DNA of 64,000 bases from Nocardia farcinica (GCF_001182745.1 NZ_LN868938.1:2170001-2234000); one strand, 5' to 3'; positions 1 to 14,124 are shown, counted from the stretch's first letter. Notes: generated by a model not told the origin, from the sequence alone. Translations and numbers: made by a program.

Positions 1-683
1 CCGGTGCGGCCGATGCCGGTCTGCACCTCGTCCAGCACCAGCAGCGCGCCGTGGCGGGCGGTGATCTCGCGCGCCTTGACCAGGTAGTCCATCGGGGGCA
101 CGACCACGCCGCTCTCCCCCATGATCGGCTCCAGGAACACCGCGGCGGTGTCGGCGTCGACGGCGGCGGCCAATGCGGCGGCGTCACCGTAGGGGACGTG
201 CACGACGCCGGGCGGCATCGGCTCGAACGGGGCCCGCTTGGACGGCTGGCCGGTGAGCGCGAGCGCGCCCATGGTGCGGCCGTGGAAGCCTTCCTCGCAG
301 GCGACGATCTTGCGGCGGCCGGTGAGCCGCGCGATCTTGAAGGCCGCCTCGTTGGCCTCGGTGCCGGAATTGCAGAAGAACGCCTTGCCCGCGCCGTCAC
401 CGAAGTGCGCGAGCAGCCGCTCGGCCAGCTCGATCACCGGTTCGCTGACATAGAGATTCGACACGTGGCCGAGCGTGCCGAGCTGCTGGGTGACCGCCGC
501 CAGGATGGCCGGGTGGCCGTGACCGAGGCTGTTGACCGCGATGCCGCCGAGGAAGTCGAGGTAGCGCTTGCCGTCGGCGTCGTAGACGACCGCGCCCGCG
601 CCGCGCACCAGCGCCACCTTGGGGGTGCCGTAGTTGTTCATCAGCGCGGCCGACCACCGCTGCTGCAGATCCGATGTGCTCAT
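1..683 (-). CDS. argD: Acetylornithine aminotransferase, 3' part cut by window edge
   Basis: PLP-dependent class III aminotransferase of arginine synthesis (N-acetylglutamate semialdehyde to N-acetylornithine). About 227 residues are visible. The fold-type I features present are the [15 protein letters not shown] region near the N-terminus, the phosphate-binding [13 protein letters not shown] segment, the [10 protein letters not shown] segment and the [14 protein letters not shown] end where D binds the pyridine nitrogen. The PLP lysine lies beyond the window. The ATG at 683 follows a good AAAGGAG ribosome site. It begins 26 bp after argB on the same strand and is the last visible gene of the argCJBD operon. 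Family assignment by motif and operon context is secure. Confidence 0.95.
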   Translation of the reverse strand, partial: MSTSDLQQRWSAALMNNYGTPKVALVRGAGAVVYDADGKRYLDFLGGIAVNSLGHGHPAILAAVTQQLGTLGHVSNLYVSEPVIELAERLLAHFGDGAGKAFFCNSGTEANEAAFKIARLTGRRKIVACEEGFHGRTMGALALTGQPSKRAPFEPMPPGVVHVPYGDAAALAAAVDADTAAVFLEPIMGESGVVVPPMDYLVKAREITARHGALLVLDEVQTGIGRT

Positions 684-709
684 GGGTGTATCTCCTTTCG
701 GCACGGGCG

Positions 710-1617
710 TCATGCCGGGACGACTCCGTCCGAGGCGGCGGAGGGCGTCACCATCGTGCCGATCCCCTCCCCGGTGAACAGTTCCAGCAGGACCGCGTGC
801 GGCACCCGTCCGTCGATGACATGCGCGGTCGGCACGCCGCCGCGCACCGCGCGCAGGCACGCCTCCATCTTCGGCACCATGCCCGCGTCCAGCCGCGGCA
901 GCAACTCGGCCAGCGCGCCCGCGTCGATGCTGCTGGTCAGCGAGGAACGGTCGGGCCAGTTCGTGTAGAGGCCCTCGACGTCGGTGAGCACCACCAGCTT
1001 CTCGGCGCCGATGCCCTCGGCGAGTGCGGCGGCGGCGGTGTCGGCGTTGATGTTGTGCACCACGCCGTCGGCGTCGGGGGCGATGGTGGAGACCACCGGG
1101 ATGCGGCCCGCGCCGATCAGGTCGAGCACGGCGTCGGGGTTGACCTCGGTGACGTCGCCGACCAGGCCGATGTCGGTGGGCTCGCCGTCGACGACCACGG
1201 TGCGGCGGGTCGCGGTGAACAGCCCGGCGTCCTCCCCGGAGATGCCGACGGCGTAGGGGCCGTGCGCGTTGATCAGGCCGACGAGTTCCCGGCCGACCTG
1301 ACCGAACAGCACCATCCGGACCACGTCCATCACTTCGGGGGTGGTGACGCGGAAGCCGCCGCGGAATTCCCCGTGCAGGCCCAGCTTCTTCAGCATGGCG
1401 CTGATCTGCGGGCCGCCACCGTGCACCACCACCGGGTGCACGCCGACGGTGCGCAGGAAGGCCATGTCGGCGGCGAAGGCGCGCTTGAGTTCCTCGTCGA
1501 TCATGGCGTTGCCGCCGTATTTGACGACGACGATCTTGTCGCGGAACTTCTGCAACCACGGCAGCGCGTCGGCCAGGACGTGGGCCTTGTCCAGGGCGGT
1601 GAGCGAATGGATGGCGG

Positions 1618-1621
<4 letters not shown>
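710..1621 (-). CDS. argB: Acetylglutamate kinase
   Basis: 303 aa. Phosphorylates N-acetylglutamate with ATP, the committed step of the acetylated arginine pathway, in the cytosol. Amino acid kinase fold: KYGGNAM at residues 34-40 and VHGGGPQI at 66-73 form the phosphate and substrate loops, and the C-terminal LTDVEGLY and KMEACLRAV segments are typical. The N-terminal helix of about 28 residues before the first strand is the feature associated with arginine-inhibited hexameric NAGK, so feedback inhibition is likely (inference). The start ATG overlaps the argJ stop in an ATGA, indicating translational coupling. Confidence 0.96.
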
Positions 1622-3911
<2,290 letters not shown>

Positions 3912-5150
3912 TCATTCATGAGCGGGGTGTGACCTCGCGGTTTCCGGCGCGGTCCGCGGCCGGAGCAGCCGCGCGAGCAGCGGGAACAGCAGCACGGTCG
4001 TCGCGCCGGCGGCCACCATGGTGGAGGCGATGGCGACGGGGAGCAGGCCGGTGGCGGTGGCGACCTGGGTGACGGCGACGATGATCGGCAGGCCGGTGGC
4101 GGCGTAGAGCGCCAGCTGGACGCGGGCGCGACCGCTCACCAGATTCTCCCCGTGTGGCACGAAGCGTTCGCCCAGCCACACCGGCAGGCCACGCGCCAGC
4201 GCGATCGACACCACGAAGGACAGCCACAGCAGCGGCTCGCCCAGAACGGCCCCGATGTCGATGCCCATCCCGGACACCACGAAGAAGACGGGCACGAAGA
4301 CGCCGAAGCCGATCGTCTCCCAGGCGCGCCCCACCTCCGTCACCCCTTCCGGGATGAGCCTGCGCAGGATCAGACCCGCGGCGAACGCGCCGAGCACCAC
4401 GTCGAGCTCGAACACTTCCGCGACCGTCATGAGCACCAGCAACAACAGGAACACCACCCGGACCGGCAGCTGCACCGTGCCGCCACCGAGGCGGCGCAGC
4501 AGCCGGGTCGCGCCGGGCACGCGGTCCAGCACCCGCTGGTGCACCAGGCCGATCAGCGCGGCCGCGATCACGAACAGCACCAGCACCACGACGGCCGAAC
4601 CGAGGCTGCGGCTGGTCAACAACACCGACATGGCCACGATCGGGCCGAGTTCGCCGACCGCCCCGTGGGTGAGCACCGCCCGGCCGAGCGGCAGGCCGAG
4701 CAACCCGTCCTGCTTCATGATCGGCAGCAGGGTGCCCAGGGCCGTGGAGGTCATGGCGATGGCGACGGCGATCCGCGCGGTGGTCGAGGCATGGCCGGCG
4801 AACAGCGTCACGGCGGCGAAGGCCAGCGCCAGGCAGCACAGCCACACCACCCACGCCTGCTTGCCCGGCCGTCCGCGCAACAGCGCCGGGTTCAGCTCGT
4901 ATCCGGCGAGCAGGAACAGCATGCCCAGGCCGAGTTCGCTGAGCAGGCTCACCCCGCCGCCGGAGTCGGCCCAGCCGAGGGCGTGCGGGCCGACGATGAT
5001 CCCGAATATCAACAGCAGCACCACATCCGGGACGTAGCCGCGCAATAGCCGGGAAATCACTGGGGCCGCCACGGCGACGGCGGCGATCCAGAACAGTGAC
5101 ACGATCGGGGACACGGACGACTCCGGCGCGGCGGCTGCGGTCAGGTCCAT
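3912..5150 (-). CDS. CPA2-family cation/proton antiporter (KefB/Na+-H+ exchanger type)
   Basis: 412 aa integral membrane protein with about 12 hydrophobic segments and no soluble TrkA-N domain. Family features include the DVVLLLIFGIIVGPHALGW segment, FLLAGYELNP, AMTSTALGTLLPIMKQ and ELDVVLGAFAAGLILR, where the conserved acidic residue of the ion path lies. It probably exchanges K+ or Na+ for protons across the plasma membrane. The ATG at 5150 is chosen because the 60 codons upstream in frame look non-coding. Its stop is only 12-27 bp before argC, but the argC promoter in the gap suggests a separate unit. Substrate is unknown. Confidence 0.88.
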   Translation of the reverse strand: MDLTAAAAPESSVSPIVSLFWIAAVAVAAPVISRLLRGYVPDVVLLLIFGIIVGPHALGWADSGGGVSLLSELGLGMLFLLAGYELNPALLRGRPGKQAWVVWLCCLALAFAAVTLFAGHASTTARIAVAIAMTSTALGTLLPIMKQDGLLGLPLGRAVLTHGAVGELGPIVAMSVLLTSRSLGSAVVVLVLFVIAAALIGLVHQRVLDRVPGATRLLRRLGGGTVQLPVRVVFLLLLVLMTVAEVFELDVVLGAFAAGLILRRLIPEGVTEVGRAWETIGFGVFVPVFFVVSGMGIDIGAVLGEPLLWLSFVVSIALARGLPVWLGERFVPHGENLVSGRARVQLALYAATGLPIIVAVTQVATATGLLPVAIASTMVAAGATTVLLFPLLARLLRPRTAPETARSHPAHE

Positions 5151-6420
<1,270 letters not shown>

Positions 6421-6441
6421 TCGTCGCGCATCCGCGCACCC

Positions 6442-6474
6442 GGCCCTGTCACACCCCGGTGGTGTGTCAGGGCC
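6442..6474. terminator. Bidirectional terminator hairpin between convergent genes
   Basis: A 14-base stem (6442-6455 with 6461-6474) with one T-T mismatch and a five-base loop, located just after the rpf stop and before the stop of the convergent PPOX gene. Confidence 0.7.
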
Positions 6475-6483
6475 GTCGCCGTG

Positions 6484-6975
6484 TCAGGACTTGCGCACCA
6501 CCCGCTCCCCCTCCCCCGGCTTCCAGATGGTGATCGCCAGCTCGTCCGCGCCGACCTCCACGCAGGAAGCGCCGGTGAGATCGGCGACATAGAAGTGGTC
6601 GAACTCCTCGCCGCGGATGTCGAAACCGCTCTCGTCGAACAGGTCCTGGGCGAAGCGGGCGTGCACCTCCCGGTCCGGCAGGTCGCGCACCTGCCCGAAC
6701 AGCTTGGCGTCGCCCTCGCGGACCTGCGGGTCCGCCGTCGCGGTGTGCAGGCAGAACCGCGGATCGCGGGCCAGATCCTTGAACTTGGTGGTGCCAGGCA
6801 TACCGACGATGACGAGCATCCCGTCGAAGATCCGCGGCTCCACCGGGCTGATGCGCGGTGACCCGTCGGCCCGCACCGTGCCCAGCAGGCACAGGTTGCC
6901 GGTGGCCCGGTGCCTACGGGTGAACACGCTCGCGATCTTCGGTGCTTCCTCGGTGAACCTGCTCCATGTGGTCAT
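6484..6975 (-). CDS. Pyridoxamine 5'-phosphate oxidase-family flavoprotein
   Basis: 163 aa split-barrel protein of the PPOX/FDR superfamily, which binds FMN or F420. The N-terminal strand pair LCLLGTVRADGSPRISPVEPRIFDG, then MPGTTKFKDLARDPRFCLH, is the characteristic cofactor-binding core. Substrate cannot be deduced. It is divergent from the WYL regulator at 7039 with 63 bp between the starts, suggesting that regulator may control it. Convergent with rpf, with a shared terminator. Start ATG at 6975. Confidence 0.85.
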   Translation of the reverse strand: MTTWSRFTEEAPKIASVFTRRHRATGNLCLLGTVRADGSPRISPVEPRIFDGMLVIVGMPGTTKFKDLARDPRFCLHTATADPQVREGDAKLFGQVRDLPDREVHARFAQDLFDESGFDIRGEEFDHFYVADLTGASCVEVGADELAITIWKPGEGERVVRKS

Positions 6976-7038
6976 ACCGCGACGCTACGACCCAACCCTG
7001 CCATCGGGTGTCAGGTTTGCCGGATAGGGTCGGCGAGT

Positions 7039-8007
7039 ATGCGAGCGAGTCGACTGCTGCGGTTGCTGCTGCTGTTGCAGACCCGCGGACGGGTGAGCGC
7101 GCCGGAGCTGGCGGCGGAGCTGGAGGTGTCGGTGCGCACCGTGTACCGGGACGTCGAGGCGCTCTCGGCGGCCGGGGTGCCGGTGTACAGCGAGGCGGGC
7201 CGCGGTGGAGGTGTGCGGCTGCTCGACGGCTTCCGCACCCGGCTCACCGGGCTCACCTCCGCCGAGGCCGACGCCGTCCTGCTGGCCGGGCTGCCCGCGG
7301 CGGCCGCCGACCTCGGACTGGGCGCGGTGCTGGCCACCGCCCAGCTCAAGATGCTGGCCGCCCTGCCGCCGGAACTGCGCGGCCGCGCCACCCGCATCGC
7401 CGAACGCGTGCACGTCGACGCGCCCGGCTGGTTCCACCGCCCCGACGAGACACCGACCCTGGCCACCGTCGCCGACGCGCTGTGGCACGACCGCAGGCTC
7501 GACGTCCGCTACGGCCGCCCGGACCGGGAGGTCCGCCGCCTGCTCGACCCGCTGGGCCTGGTGCTCAAGGCCGGCACCTGGTACCTGGTCGCCCGGCACG
7601 AGCACGACATCCGCTCCTACCGGGTCGGGCGCATCCGTGCCGCGGAACCGACCGGAGAGACATTCACCAGGCCCGCCGGGTTCGAGCTCGCCGACCACTG
7701 GTCCACCGCGCAGGACGAGTTCGCCCGGTCGATGCTGCGGGTGCGGGCGCGCTGCCGGATCGCCGCCGACCATCTCGGACTGCTCCGGCTGGGGTTCGAC
7801 CCGGCGGCGGTGACCGAGGCATTCGCCTCCCGCGGCGAACCGGACGCCGACGGATGGGTCGAGGTCACCGTGGCCGCCGAATCCGAGACCGTGCTGGTGC
7901 ACGGCATCCTGCCGCTGGCCGAGTACGCCGAAATCCTCGACCCGCCCGAGTTGCGGGCCCGGCTGGCAGCCACCACCCACGCAATGGCCGCCCGCTACGC
8001 CGGGTGA
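7039..8007 (+). CDS. YafY-type transcriptional regulator (HTH + WYL domain)
   Basis: 322 aa. Residues 1-60 are an HTH_11/DeoR-like winged helix (RLLRLLLLLQTRGRVSAPEL, then LEVSVRTVYRDVEAL). The middle carries a WYL ligand-binding domain with RLLDPLGLVLKAGTWYLVARH and the DIRSYRVGRI segment, followed by a WCX C-terminal region. The family controls adjacent genes in response to nucleic-acid-like or small-molecule ligands; the divergent PPOX gene is the obvious target (inference). ATG at 7039 starts at the HTH; longer in-frame extensions run into the neighbour's promoter. Confidence 0.85.
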   Translation: MRASRLLRLLLLLQTRGRVSAPELAAELEVSVRTVYRDVEALSAAGVPVYSEAGRGGGVRLLDGFRTRLTGLTSAEADAVLLAGLPAAAADLGLGAVLATAQLKMLAALPPELRGRATRIAERVHVDAPGWFHRPDETPTLATVADALWHDRRLDVRYGRPDREVRRLLDPLGLVLKAGTWYLVARHEHDIRSYRVGRIRAAEPTGETFTRPAGFELADHWSTAQDEFARSMLRVRARCRIAADHLGLLRLGFDPAAVTEAFASRGEPDADGWVEVTVAAESETVLVHGILPLAEYAEILDPPELRARLAATTHAMAARYAG

Positions 8008-8038
8008 CCCCACGCCGCGATCGAGGTGGGTCACCCGG
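8000..8038. terminator. Bidirectional terminator overlapping a stop codon
   Basis: Perfect 11-bp stem, CCGGGTGACCC at 8000-8010 with its complement at 8028-8038 and a 17-base loop. The TGA stop of the WYL regulator lies inside the left arm. It separates this gene from the convergent monooxygenase. Confidence 0.7.
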
Positions 8039-8165
8039 CCGGGTGCGCCCGTCACCACCAGGCGGCCGCCGGATACGCGCGGGCGGTGCGACCCGACCGA
8101 CCATCCACGGGACCGGTCGGTACCGCGTGCTTTCCCAGCGGAACATGGTTCGGACCGGGCGATCC

Positions 8166-9257
8166 TCAACACCGCCAATCGAGGATCGGGGCCAGGGCTC
8201 GCCATTGCAGGGAGGACGGTAGGGCGCGCAGGGCGGTGTCGCGGGCGGCGACCAGAGGGCGGGCGGAGAGTTGGCCGGCGGTGCCGACGCGATCGGAGAG
8301 GGCGGCGATCCTGCGGGTGCGGGGGCGGCGGGCGCGGTCGTAGGCCGTCAGGTCGTCGGCGGTGGTCGCCAGGGTGACGGCGTCTTCGAGGGCTTGGCAG
8401 GCGCCCTGACCGAGGTCGGGGGTCATGGCGTGCGCGGCGTCGCCGAGCAGGGCGACGCGGCCGGAGACGAAGATGGGCAGGTCGGGCAGCCGGTAGATGT
8501 CGTGGCGTAGCACGGCGGCCGGGTCGGTGGCGGCGAGCAGGGCGGGGATGGGGTCGTGCCAGTGGCCGAAGCGACGGCGCAACTCGGCGAGCCCGGCGTC
8601 GGGTGCGCCCGCGGGGACGGTGGCGGCGGCGAAGCAGTAGACGCGGTCGTCGGCGAGGACGGCGTAGCCGAAACGCTCGCCGCGGCCCCAGCTTTCGCCG
8701 AGATCGGTGGTCGGCGCGCTGGGGGTGAGGATCATCCGCCAGGCGGTGTAGCCCGCGTAGACCGGGGCGATCTCGCCCGCGACGGCGCGGCGCACCACGC
8801 TGTTGATGCCGTCGGCGCCGACGACCACATCGCCCCAGGACTCCCCCGCCGAGTGCACGACGGTGCCGTCGGGACGCGCCTCGGTCACCGTGACGCCGGT
8901 GCGGATCGCCTCGTCCGGCACCGCGGCGCGCAGGATGTCGAGCAGGTCGGCCCGGTGCAGGATCACCGGCAACCCGTATCGGGCCCGCAGGGCGGCAACG
9001 TCGAATCGCGACAACCAGCGGCCGCGGCTGTCCCGGATGCCCGCCGACACGTCCTCGCGCGCGCGGGCGCGCACCTCGTCGCCGATGCCGAGCGCATCGA
9101 GTGCGCGCAAGGCGTTGGACCACAACGATATTCCGGCACCGAGGGCGGTCAGGCGCGGCGCGCGCTCGAGGATTTCCACCTCCCATCCCTGCCGAGCGAA
9201 CGCGATCCCGGTCGCCAAGCCGCCGATTCCGGCCCCGACGACAACCACTTTTCGCAT
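8166..9257 (-). CDS. FAD-dependent aromatic-type monooxygenase
   Basis: 363 aa group A flavoprotein hydroxylase of the salicylate/6-hydroxynicotinate monooxygenase type. Dinucleotide fold GAGIGG at residues 8-13, the GADG motif at 147-150 that contacts FAD and NAD(P)H, and GDAAHAMTP at 272-280. It would hydroxylate a small, probably aromatic substrate with O2 and NAD(P)H in the cytosol. Divergent from a TetR gene across about 100 bp of operator-like repeats, so probably repressed by it and induced by its substrate. Substrate unknown; an antibiotic-modifying flavoenzyme is a possible alternative. Confidence 0.85.
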   Translation of the reverse strand: MRKVVVVGAGIGGLATGIAFARQGWEVEILERAPRLTALGAGISLWSNALRALDALGIGDEVRARAREDVSAGIRDSRGRWLSRFDVAALRARYGLPVILHRADLLDILRAAVPDEAIRTGVTVTEARPDGTVVHSAGESWGDVVVGADGINSVVRRAVAGEIAPVYAGYTAWRMILTPSAPTTDLGESWGRGERFGYAVLADDRVYCFAAATVPAGAPDAGLAELRRRFGHWHDPIPALLAATDPAAVLRHDIYRLPDLPIFVSGRVALLGDAAHAMTPDLGQGACQALEDAVTLATTADDLTAYDRARRPRTRRIAALSDRVGTAGQLSARPLVAARDTALRALPSSLQWRALAPILDWRC

Positions 9258-9294
9258 CCGCTGCTCCGTTCACTCGAGGTTCCCCCGCGACGCT

Positions 9295-9349
9295 ACTACT
9301 GCTGTAGTTTTCAAACAACAGTTGTAGTGCCAGTCACTACCGACGTAGT
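9295..9349. promoter_or_regulatory. TetR-type operators in divergent promoter region
   Basis: Two inverted repeats built from the same ACTAC/GTAGT half-site: ACTACTGCTGT at 9295-9305 with ACAGTTGTAGT at 9318-9328 (9 of 11 paired), and ACTAC-N4-GTAGT at 9336-9349, which ends 8 bp before the tetR start. The position between monooxygenase and tetR starts fits autorepression and control of both genes. Confidence 0.65.
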
Positions 9350-9357
9350 ATCGCGCC

Positions 9358-9897
9358 GTGCCCACCCGACGCGAACTGCTCCTCGACGCCGCCATCGACT
9401 TGCTGGGCACCCGCGGCGCCCGGGCATTGACGCACCGCGCGGTGGACGACGCGGCCGGGATGCCCGCCGGGTCGGCGTCGAACTACTTCCGCACCCGGGA
9501 CGCGCTGCTCGCCGCGCTCGCCGAGCGCCTGGAGGAACGCGACCACGCCGACTGGACGGCACTGAGCCGGATGCCGGCGCCCACCACCGTCGAGCAGTTG
9601 GTGAGTGCCGCTGCCACGTTCGTCGGGCACGCGGTCACCACCGATCGCGCCCGGACCATGGCGCGCTACGCGCTGTTCCTCGAGGCACAGGCCGACGGGC
9701 CGCGAGACGCCGTGCGACGGGGGCGCGGGCGGCTGACCGAATGGGCGGCCGAACAACTGCGCGGGGTCGGTGCCGACGATGCGGTCGCGCCGATCCTCGT
9801 CGACTATCTGGACGGGCTGATCCTGCACGGGATCGTCGCGCCGGATTTCGATCCGCGGCCGGGGCTGGAGCGGATGGTCGCCGCGTTGTTGGACTGA
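9358..9897 (+). CDS. TetR-family transcriptional repressor
   Basis: 179 aa from a GTG at 9358. The N-terminal HTH (residues 1-50) shows RRELLLDAAIDLLGTRGARALTHRAVDDAAG followed by the recognition-helix region SASNYFRTRDALL. The C-terminal ligand-binding region is all-helical with a TetR_C-like pattern. It faces the monooxygenase gene and is separated from it by matching operators, so it most likely represses that gene and itself. Inducer unknown. Confidence 0.88.
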   Translation: MPTRRELLLDAAIDLLGTRGARALTHRAVDDAAGMPAGSASNYFRTRDALLAALAERLEERDHADWTALSRMPAPTTVEQLVSAAATFVGHAVTTDRARTMARYALFLEAQADGPRDAVRRGRGRLTEWAAEQLRGVGADDAVAPILVDYLDGLILHGIVAPDFDPRPGLERMVAALLD

Positions 9898-9914
9898 CCG
9901 CCACAGCGGCGCTG

Positions 9915-9946
9915 CCGGGCGACGCTCGACCGTTCGCGTCGCCCGG
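9915..9946. terminator. Bidirectional terminator
   Basis: Perfect 11-bp stem CCGGGCGACGC (9915-9925) with GCGTCGCCCGG (9936-9946) and a 10-base loop, lying between the convergent tetR and D-threonine-aldolase-like genes. Confidence 0.75.
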
Positions 9947-9958
9947 ATCCCCGCGCGT

Positions 9959-11233
9959 TCAGAAAAAGGTGTGCACCAGGTCCACCACGACCGGTGTCGC
10001 CACGGCGCTGTCGTCGAGCACGGGAATCAGCCGCCATTTGTCGAACGCGGTGCAGGGATGGGAAAGGCCGAGGCGGACGACGCTGCCGACCGCGAGGTCG
10101 GCGGCGTCGGGCAGCCGGAGGAAGGCGTGCTGGTCGTTGAGCGCGCTGACGGTCGCACCCGGAACACCCTGCGGGACAGGAAGTCCCAGGTCGTGCGGGA
10201 AGTCGCGTTTACCGCCGTCCAGCAGGGCGAGACCGGGTTCGGGACGCGAGATCACCCGGGCCCAGCCGTGCATGGCGGCGCGCAACGGGTGTGCGGTGCG
10301 AGCACCGGCGAGCGGGGAGATGCCCGCGTAGAAACCGTCGTCGTGCACGAGGTAGGCGCCCGAGCGCAGGACGACGGTGGTGGGGACGCCGTGCGCGCCG
10401 GTCTCGTCCGCCAGTCCGGCGAGGTGCTCGATGACCAGGTCCGGGTAGGCGCTGCCGCCGGCGGTGACCAGGGCGGGACCGGTGTAGGCGTCGGCGGCGG
10501 CGAGTTCGCGGTGCAGGCGGGCCAGTTCGCCGAGATAGTGGCGGACGGCGGCGACGGCATCGGGCTCGCGGGTGTTCGCCAGCGCCGCCTCGTATCCCCC
10601 GACTCCGGCCAGCCGCAGGCGCGGTTCGCGCCGCACCGCCTCGGCGACCACGTGGGCGTCCTCGACGCGGCGCAGGCCGGTGCGCCCGCCGGGCCCGCCG
10701 AGTTCGACGACGACGTCGACCCGCACGCCCGCCGGCGCGTCCGCGAGGTGCTCGGCCATCAGCGCCACGCTCGCCGGCGAGTCCACCCAGCAGCAGAACT
10801 CGAACTCCGGGTCGCGGGCCAGCTCGGCGCCCAGCCAGCGCAGCGCGACCGGGTCGAGGACCGCGTTGGCCAGCACGATCCGGCGCACCCCGAACGCCCG
10901 CGCCAGCTGGGCCTGCCACGCGGTCGCGAGCGTGATCGCCCAGCATCCCGCCGCCAGCTGCTGCGCCCAGAGCTGTGGCGCCATCGTCGTCTTGCCGTGC
11001 GGGGCCAGGCGGACCCCGGCCGACCGCGCCCACTCCCCCAGCAACGCCTGGTTGGCCGCCATCGCCGACCGGTCGAGCGTCAGCAGCGGAGTCGACAGCT
11101 CTGTCAGTGCCGGTGCCGCGGCGAGGAATTCGCGCACCGTCGCGCCCCAAGCGGCCGACGGGATGCTCTTGTGCTCCGGGCCGAGGACCGCGTCGGCCAG
11201 CGCGGCGACCGCGCGGGTGTCGATACCGGTCAT
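9959..11233 (-). CDS. D-threonine aldolase / D-serine dehydratase-like PLP enzyme
   Basis: 424 aa fold-type III PLP protein. The N-terminal alanine-racemase-like barrel includes [19 protein letters not shown] and then [16 protein letters not shown], where the lysine of HGKT is the likely PLP Schiff base. The C-terminal part carries the D-serine dehydratase-like domain ending with an H-x-C metal site ([12 protein letters not shown]). It should cleave or deaminate a D-amino acid with a divalent metal. The start ATG overlaps the ppc stop (ATGA), so the two are coupled. Which D-amino acid it uses cannot be told. Confidence 0.8.
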   Translation of the reverse strand: MTGIDTRAVAALADAVLGPEHKSIPSAAWGATVREFLAAAPALTELSTPLLTLDRSAMAANQALLGEWARSAGVRLAPHGKTTMAPQLWAQQLAAGCWAITLATAWQAQLARAFGVRRIVLANAVLDPVALRWLGAELARDPEFEFCCWVDSPASVALMAEHLADAPAGVRVDVVVELGGPGGRTGLRRVEDAHVVAEAVRREPRLRLAGVGGYEAALANTREPDAVAAVRHYLGELARLHRELAAADAYTGPALVTAGGSAYPDLVIEHLAGLADETGAHGVPTTVVLRSGAYLVHDDGFYAGISPLAGARTAHPLRAAMHGWARVISRPEPGLALLDGGKRDFPHDLGLPVPQGVPGATVSALNDQHAFLRLPDAADLAVGSVVRLGLSHPCTAFDKWRLIPVLDDSAVATPVVVDLVHTFF

Positions 11234-14001
11234 CCGGAGTTCCGCAGGGCGGTAGCCAGGCCGTTCATGGTGAGCAGGATGCCGCGTTTGACCAGCTCGG
11301 AGTCGTCGCCGGACCGCAACCTGCGCAGCAGCTCCACCTGCATCTGATTGAGCGGCTCCAGGTACGGGAAGCGGTTGTGGATGGACTCGGCCAGCGACCG
11401 GTTGTCGGCGAGCAACTGGTCGTGACCGGTGATGGCGGCGTGCATGCGCAGGGTGCGGGCGTGCTCCTCGCGGATCATGCCGAAGATCTGGTCGCGCAGT
11501 GCCGCGTCGTCGACGAGTTCGGCATAGCGGGCAGCGATGTCGAGATCGCTCTTGGCCATCACCTGGGCGAGGTTCGACAGCACGGTCCGGAAGAACGGCC
11601 ACCGGCGGTACAGGTCGGTGAGCCGGGCCAGCCGCCCCGGATCGCCGCCGACCCACTCCTCGAGCGCGGCGCCGGTGCCGTACCAGCCGGGCAGCATGAC
11701 GCGGGCCTGGCTCCAGGCCATCACCCACGGGATCGCGCGCAGATCCGACACCGAGTTGGTGGGTTTGCGGGAGGCGGGCCTGCTGCCGATGTTGAGATCA
11801 CCCACCTCCGCGACCGGGGTGGACTGCCGGAAGTACTCGACGAAACCGGGCGTCTCGTGCACCAGCCGCGCGTAGGCGGCCCTGGCCAGCGCGGCGAGTT
11901 CGTCCATCAGCTCGTAGGCCGGTTCCGCGTCGGTGCCGAGCCCCTCCACGTCCAACAGGGTGGATTCCAGCGTGCCCGCGATGAGCGATTCCAGATTGCG
12001 GTGCGCCGCACCGGGTTCGGCGTACTTGGCGGCGATCACCTCGCCCTGCTCGGTCAACCGCAGCGCACCGCGCACCGCGCCCGCGGGCTGGGCCAGGATC
12101 GCGTCGTAGCTGCGGCCGCCGCCGCGACCGACGGTGCCGCCGCGGCCGTGGAACAGGCGCAACCGGATGCCGGTCTTGCGGGCGACCTCCACCAGATCCA
12201 GCTCGGCGCGGTAGAGCGCCCAGTTGGCGGCCAGGTAGCCGCCGTCCTTGTTGGAATCGGAGTAGCCGAGCATGACCTCCTGGCGCATTCCGGCGGCCGC
12301 CACCAGCTCCCGGTACACCGGCACCTCCAGCGCCGCGGCCAGCGTGGCCGCGCCCGCGCCGAGATCCTCGATGGTCTCGAACAGGGGCACGATGTTCACG
12401 GTGCAGGACGGGCTGCCCTCGGGCGCGCCGGGATCCAGCAGGCCGCCCTCCTTCAACAGCAGCGCGGCCTCGAGCATGTCGCTCACCGACGTGCACATGC
12501 TGATGATGTAGTTCGGCACCGCCTCCGGCCCGAAGGTGTCCACCACCTGCTTGGCGGCGCGGACGATGCCGACCTCCTTGGCGGCCTGCTCGCTCAGGCG
12601 CGCGTGCGGGCCGAGCAGCGGTCGGCGCGTGCGCAATTCGGCGGCCAGCAGCTCCACCCGCGCGTCCTCGGGCAGGTCGCCGTAGGCCGGATGCACCCCG
12701 GCCCACGCCAGCAGTTCGGCGACGACCTGCTCGTGCACCTCGGAGTTCTGTCGCATGTCCAGGCCCTGCAGGTGGAAGCCGAAGGTCTCCACCGCATGCC
12801 GCAGGGCGGCCAGCCGGTCGTCGGCGAGCAGGCCGTCGCCGGAGGCGCGCAGCGAAGCGTCGATCGCGTCGAGATCGTCGAGGAACTCGCGCGGGCCTGC
12901 GTAGGGCTGCGCGTCCGGTTCCGCCACCGCCTCGGGCACGGGCGCGTCGAGGACGCGGTCGGCGGTGGCGGAGAGCCGCACCCGGATGTGGTGCAGGGCC
13001 CGGCGATACGGTTCGTCGCCGTGCGTCGCCGGATCCGGGTAGCCCGCCGCGGCCAGCTCGGCCACCCGCGGCGTCACCGGCACCAGTCGCGCCGACAGCG
13101 ACAGCGTCTTCGCCAGCTCGACCAGCTCAGCCAGGTAACGGCGCAGCGCCACACCCGCCGCCTGGGTGGCCGCGTGCCGCACCACCTCGGCGGTGACGTA
13201 CGGATTGCCGTCCCGGTCGCCGCCGATCCAGGAGCCGGGACGCAGGATCGGGCGGGCCAGCAGGTCGGCACCCGGCCAGCGCGCGCGCAGCGCGGCGCGC
13301 ACCTCGGCGTTGATCGCCGGGATCACGTCGAACAGGGTCAGCTCGTAGTAGCGCAGCCCCACCGCGATCTCGTCCTGGATGCGCAAGCGCGCCAACCGGA
13401 TCAGCGCCGTCCGCCACAGCGAGAGCACCTGGCGGCGGATGCGCAACTCCAACGCGGCGCGCTCGGCCGGGTCGGTGGCGCGCTGGCGGGCGCGCATCAA
13501 CTCGGTGATCCGGGTCTGCGCGTCGAACACGGTGCGCCGCCTGGTCTCGGTGGGGTGCGCGGTGATCACCGGCGAGACCAGCGCGTCCGAGAGCAGGTCC
13601 GCCACCGCGGCGGCGTCGAGCGCCGCGGCGTCGAGTTTGCGGTAGGTCGCGGCCAGCGACGAGTCCTGCGGCGGCTCCCCGGCGGCGACGTGCACGGCGC
13701 GGCGGCGGTCGCGCTGGATGTCCTCGGCCAGGTTCGCCAGCAGCACGAAGTAGCTGAAGGCCCGGATCAGCGGCAGCGCCACGGCGATGTCGACTCCGCG
13801 CAGCATCTCGGCCACCGCACTGCGCCCGACCTCCTCGCGCCGCACCCGGAACGCCTCGATGCGGACCCGCTCGATCAGGTCGAACACCTCGGGGCCCTCG
13901 TGGTCGCGGATGGTGTCGCCGAGCACGCCGCCGAGGAAGCGGATGTCGTCGCGCAGCGGCCGGGTCGCATCCTGTTCGGTCTCGATCCGCGGTTCGGTCA
14001 T
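11230..14001 (-). CDS. ppc: Phosphoenolpyruvate carboxylase
   Basis: 923 aa, full family length. Carboxylates PEP with bicarbonate to oxaloacetate, feeding the TCA cycle. Catalytic signatures are [13 protein letters not shown] with H149, [12 protein letters not shown] for substrate binding, the [11 protein letters not shown] segment and [13 protein letters not shown]. The C-terminus ends RNSG where most family members end RNTG, so the allosteric-site tail is conserved apart from T to S. Start at the ATG at 14001; the longer reading adds 38 arginine-rich codons over a hairpin. Followed by the D-amino-acid enzyme with a 4-bp overlap. Confidence 0.96.
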   Translation of the reverse strand: MTEPRIETEQDATRPLRDDIRFLGGVLGDTIRDHEGPEVFDLIERVRIEAFRVRREEVGRSAVAEMLRGVDIAVALPLIRAFSYFVLLANLAEDIQRDRRRAVHVAAGEPPQDSSLAATYRKLDAAALDAAAVADLLSDALVSPVITAHPTETRRRTVFDAQTRITELMRARQRATDPAERAALELRIRRQVLSLWRTALIRLARLRIQDEIAVGLRYYELTLFDVIPAINAEVRAALRARWPGADLLARPILRPGSWIGGDRDGNPYVTAEVVRHAATQAAGVALRRYLAELVELAKTLSLSARLVPVTPRVAELAAAGYPDPATHGDEPYRRALHHIRVRLSATADRVLDAPVPEAVAEPDAQPYAGPREFLDDLDAIDASLRASGDGLLADDRLAALRHAVETFGFHLQGLDMRQNSEVHEQVVAELLAWAGVHPAYGDLPEDARVELLAAELRTRRPLLGPHARLSEQAAKEVGIVRAAKQVVDTFGPEAVPNYIISMCTSVSDMLEAALLLKEGGLLDPGAPEGSPSCTVNIVPLFETIEDLGAGAATLAAALEVPVYRELVAAAGMRQEVMLGYSDSNKDGGYLAANWALYRAELDLVEVARKTGIRLRLFHGRGGTVGRGGGRSYDAILAQPAGAVRGALRLTEQGEVIAAKYAEPGAAHRNLESLIAGTLESTLLDVEGLGTDAEPAYELMDELAALARAAYARLVHETPGFVEYFRQSTPVAEVGDLNIGSRPASRKPTNSVSDLRAIPWVMAWSQARVMLPGWYGTGAALEEWVGGDPGRLARLTDLYRRWPFFRTVLSNLAQVMAKSDLDIAARYAELVDDAALRDQIFGMIREEHARTLRMHAAITGHDQLLADNRSLAESIHNRFPYLEPLNQMQVELLRRLRSGDDSELVKRGILLTMNGLATALRNSG

Positions 14002-14029
14002 GGGATCGACCCTACTGCGACGCACCGGC

Positions 14030-14047
14030 CCGGCGCGGTCGCGCCGG
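14030..14047. terminator. GC-rich hairpin after the acetyltransferase gene
   Basis: CCGGCGCG (14030-14037) pairs with CGCGCCGG (14040-14047). It lies 78 bp past the stop of the acetyltransferase gene on the minus strand and 29 bp before the ppc start. Acts as a terminator if Rho-independent; there is no T-run. Confidence 0.4.
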
Positions 14048-14124
14048 CCGGGATCACACCGGTGTCGGCGCCACCGGTCCGGCCGGTACCAGGGCGGGAC
14101 GTCGAGCAACCCCACGCCGAGGCC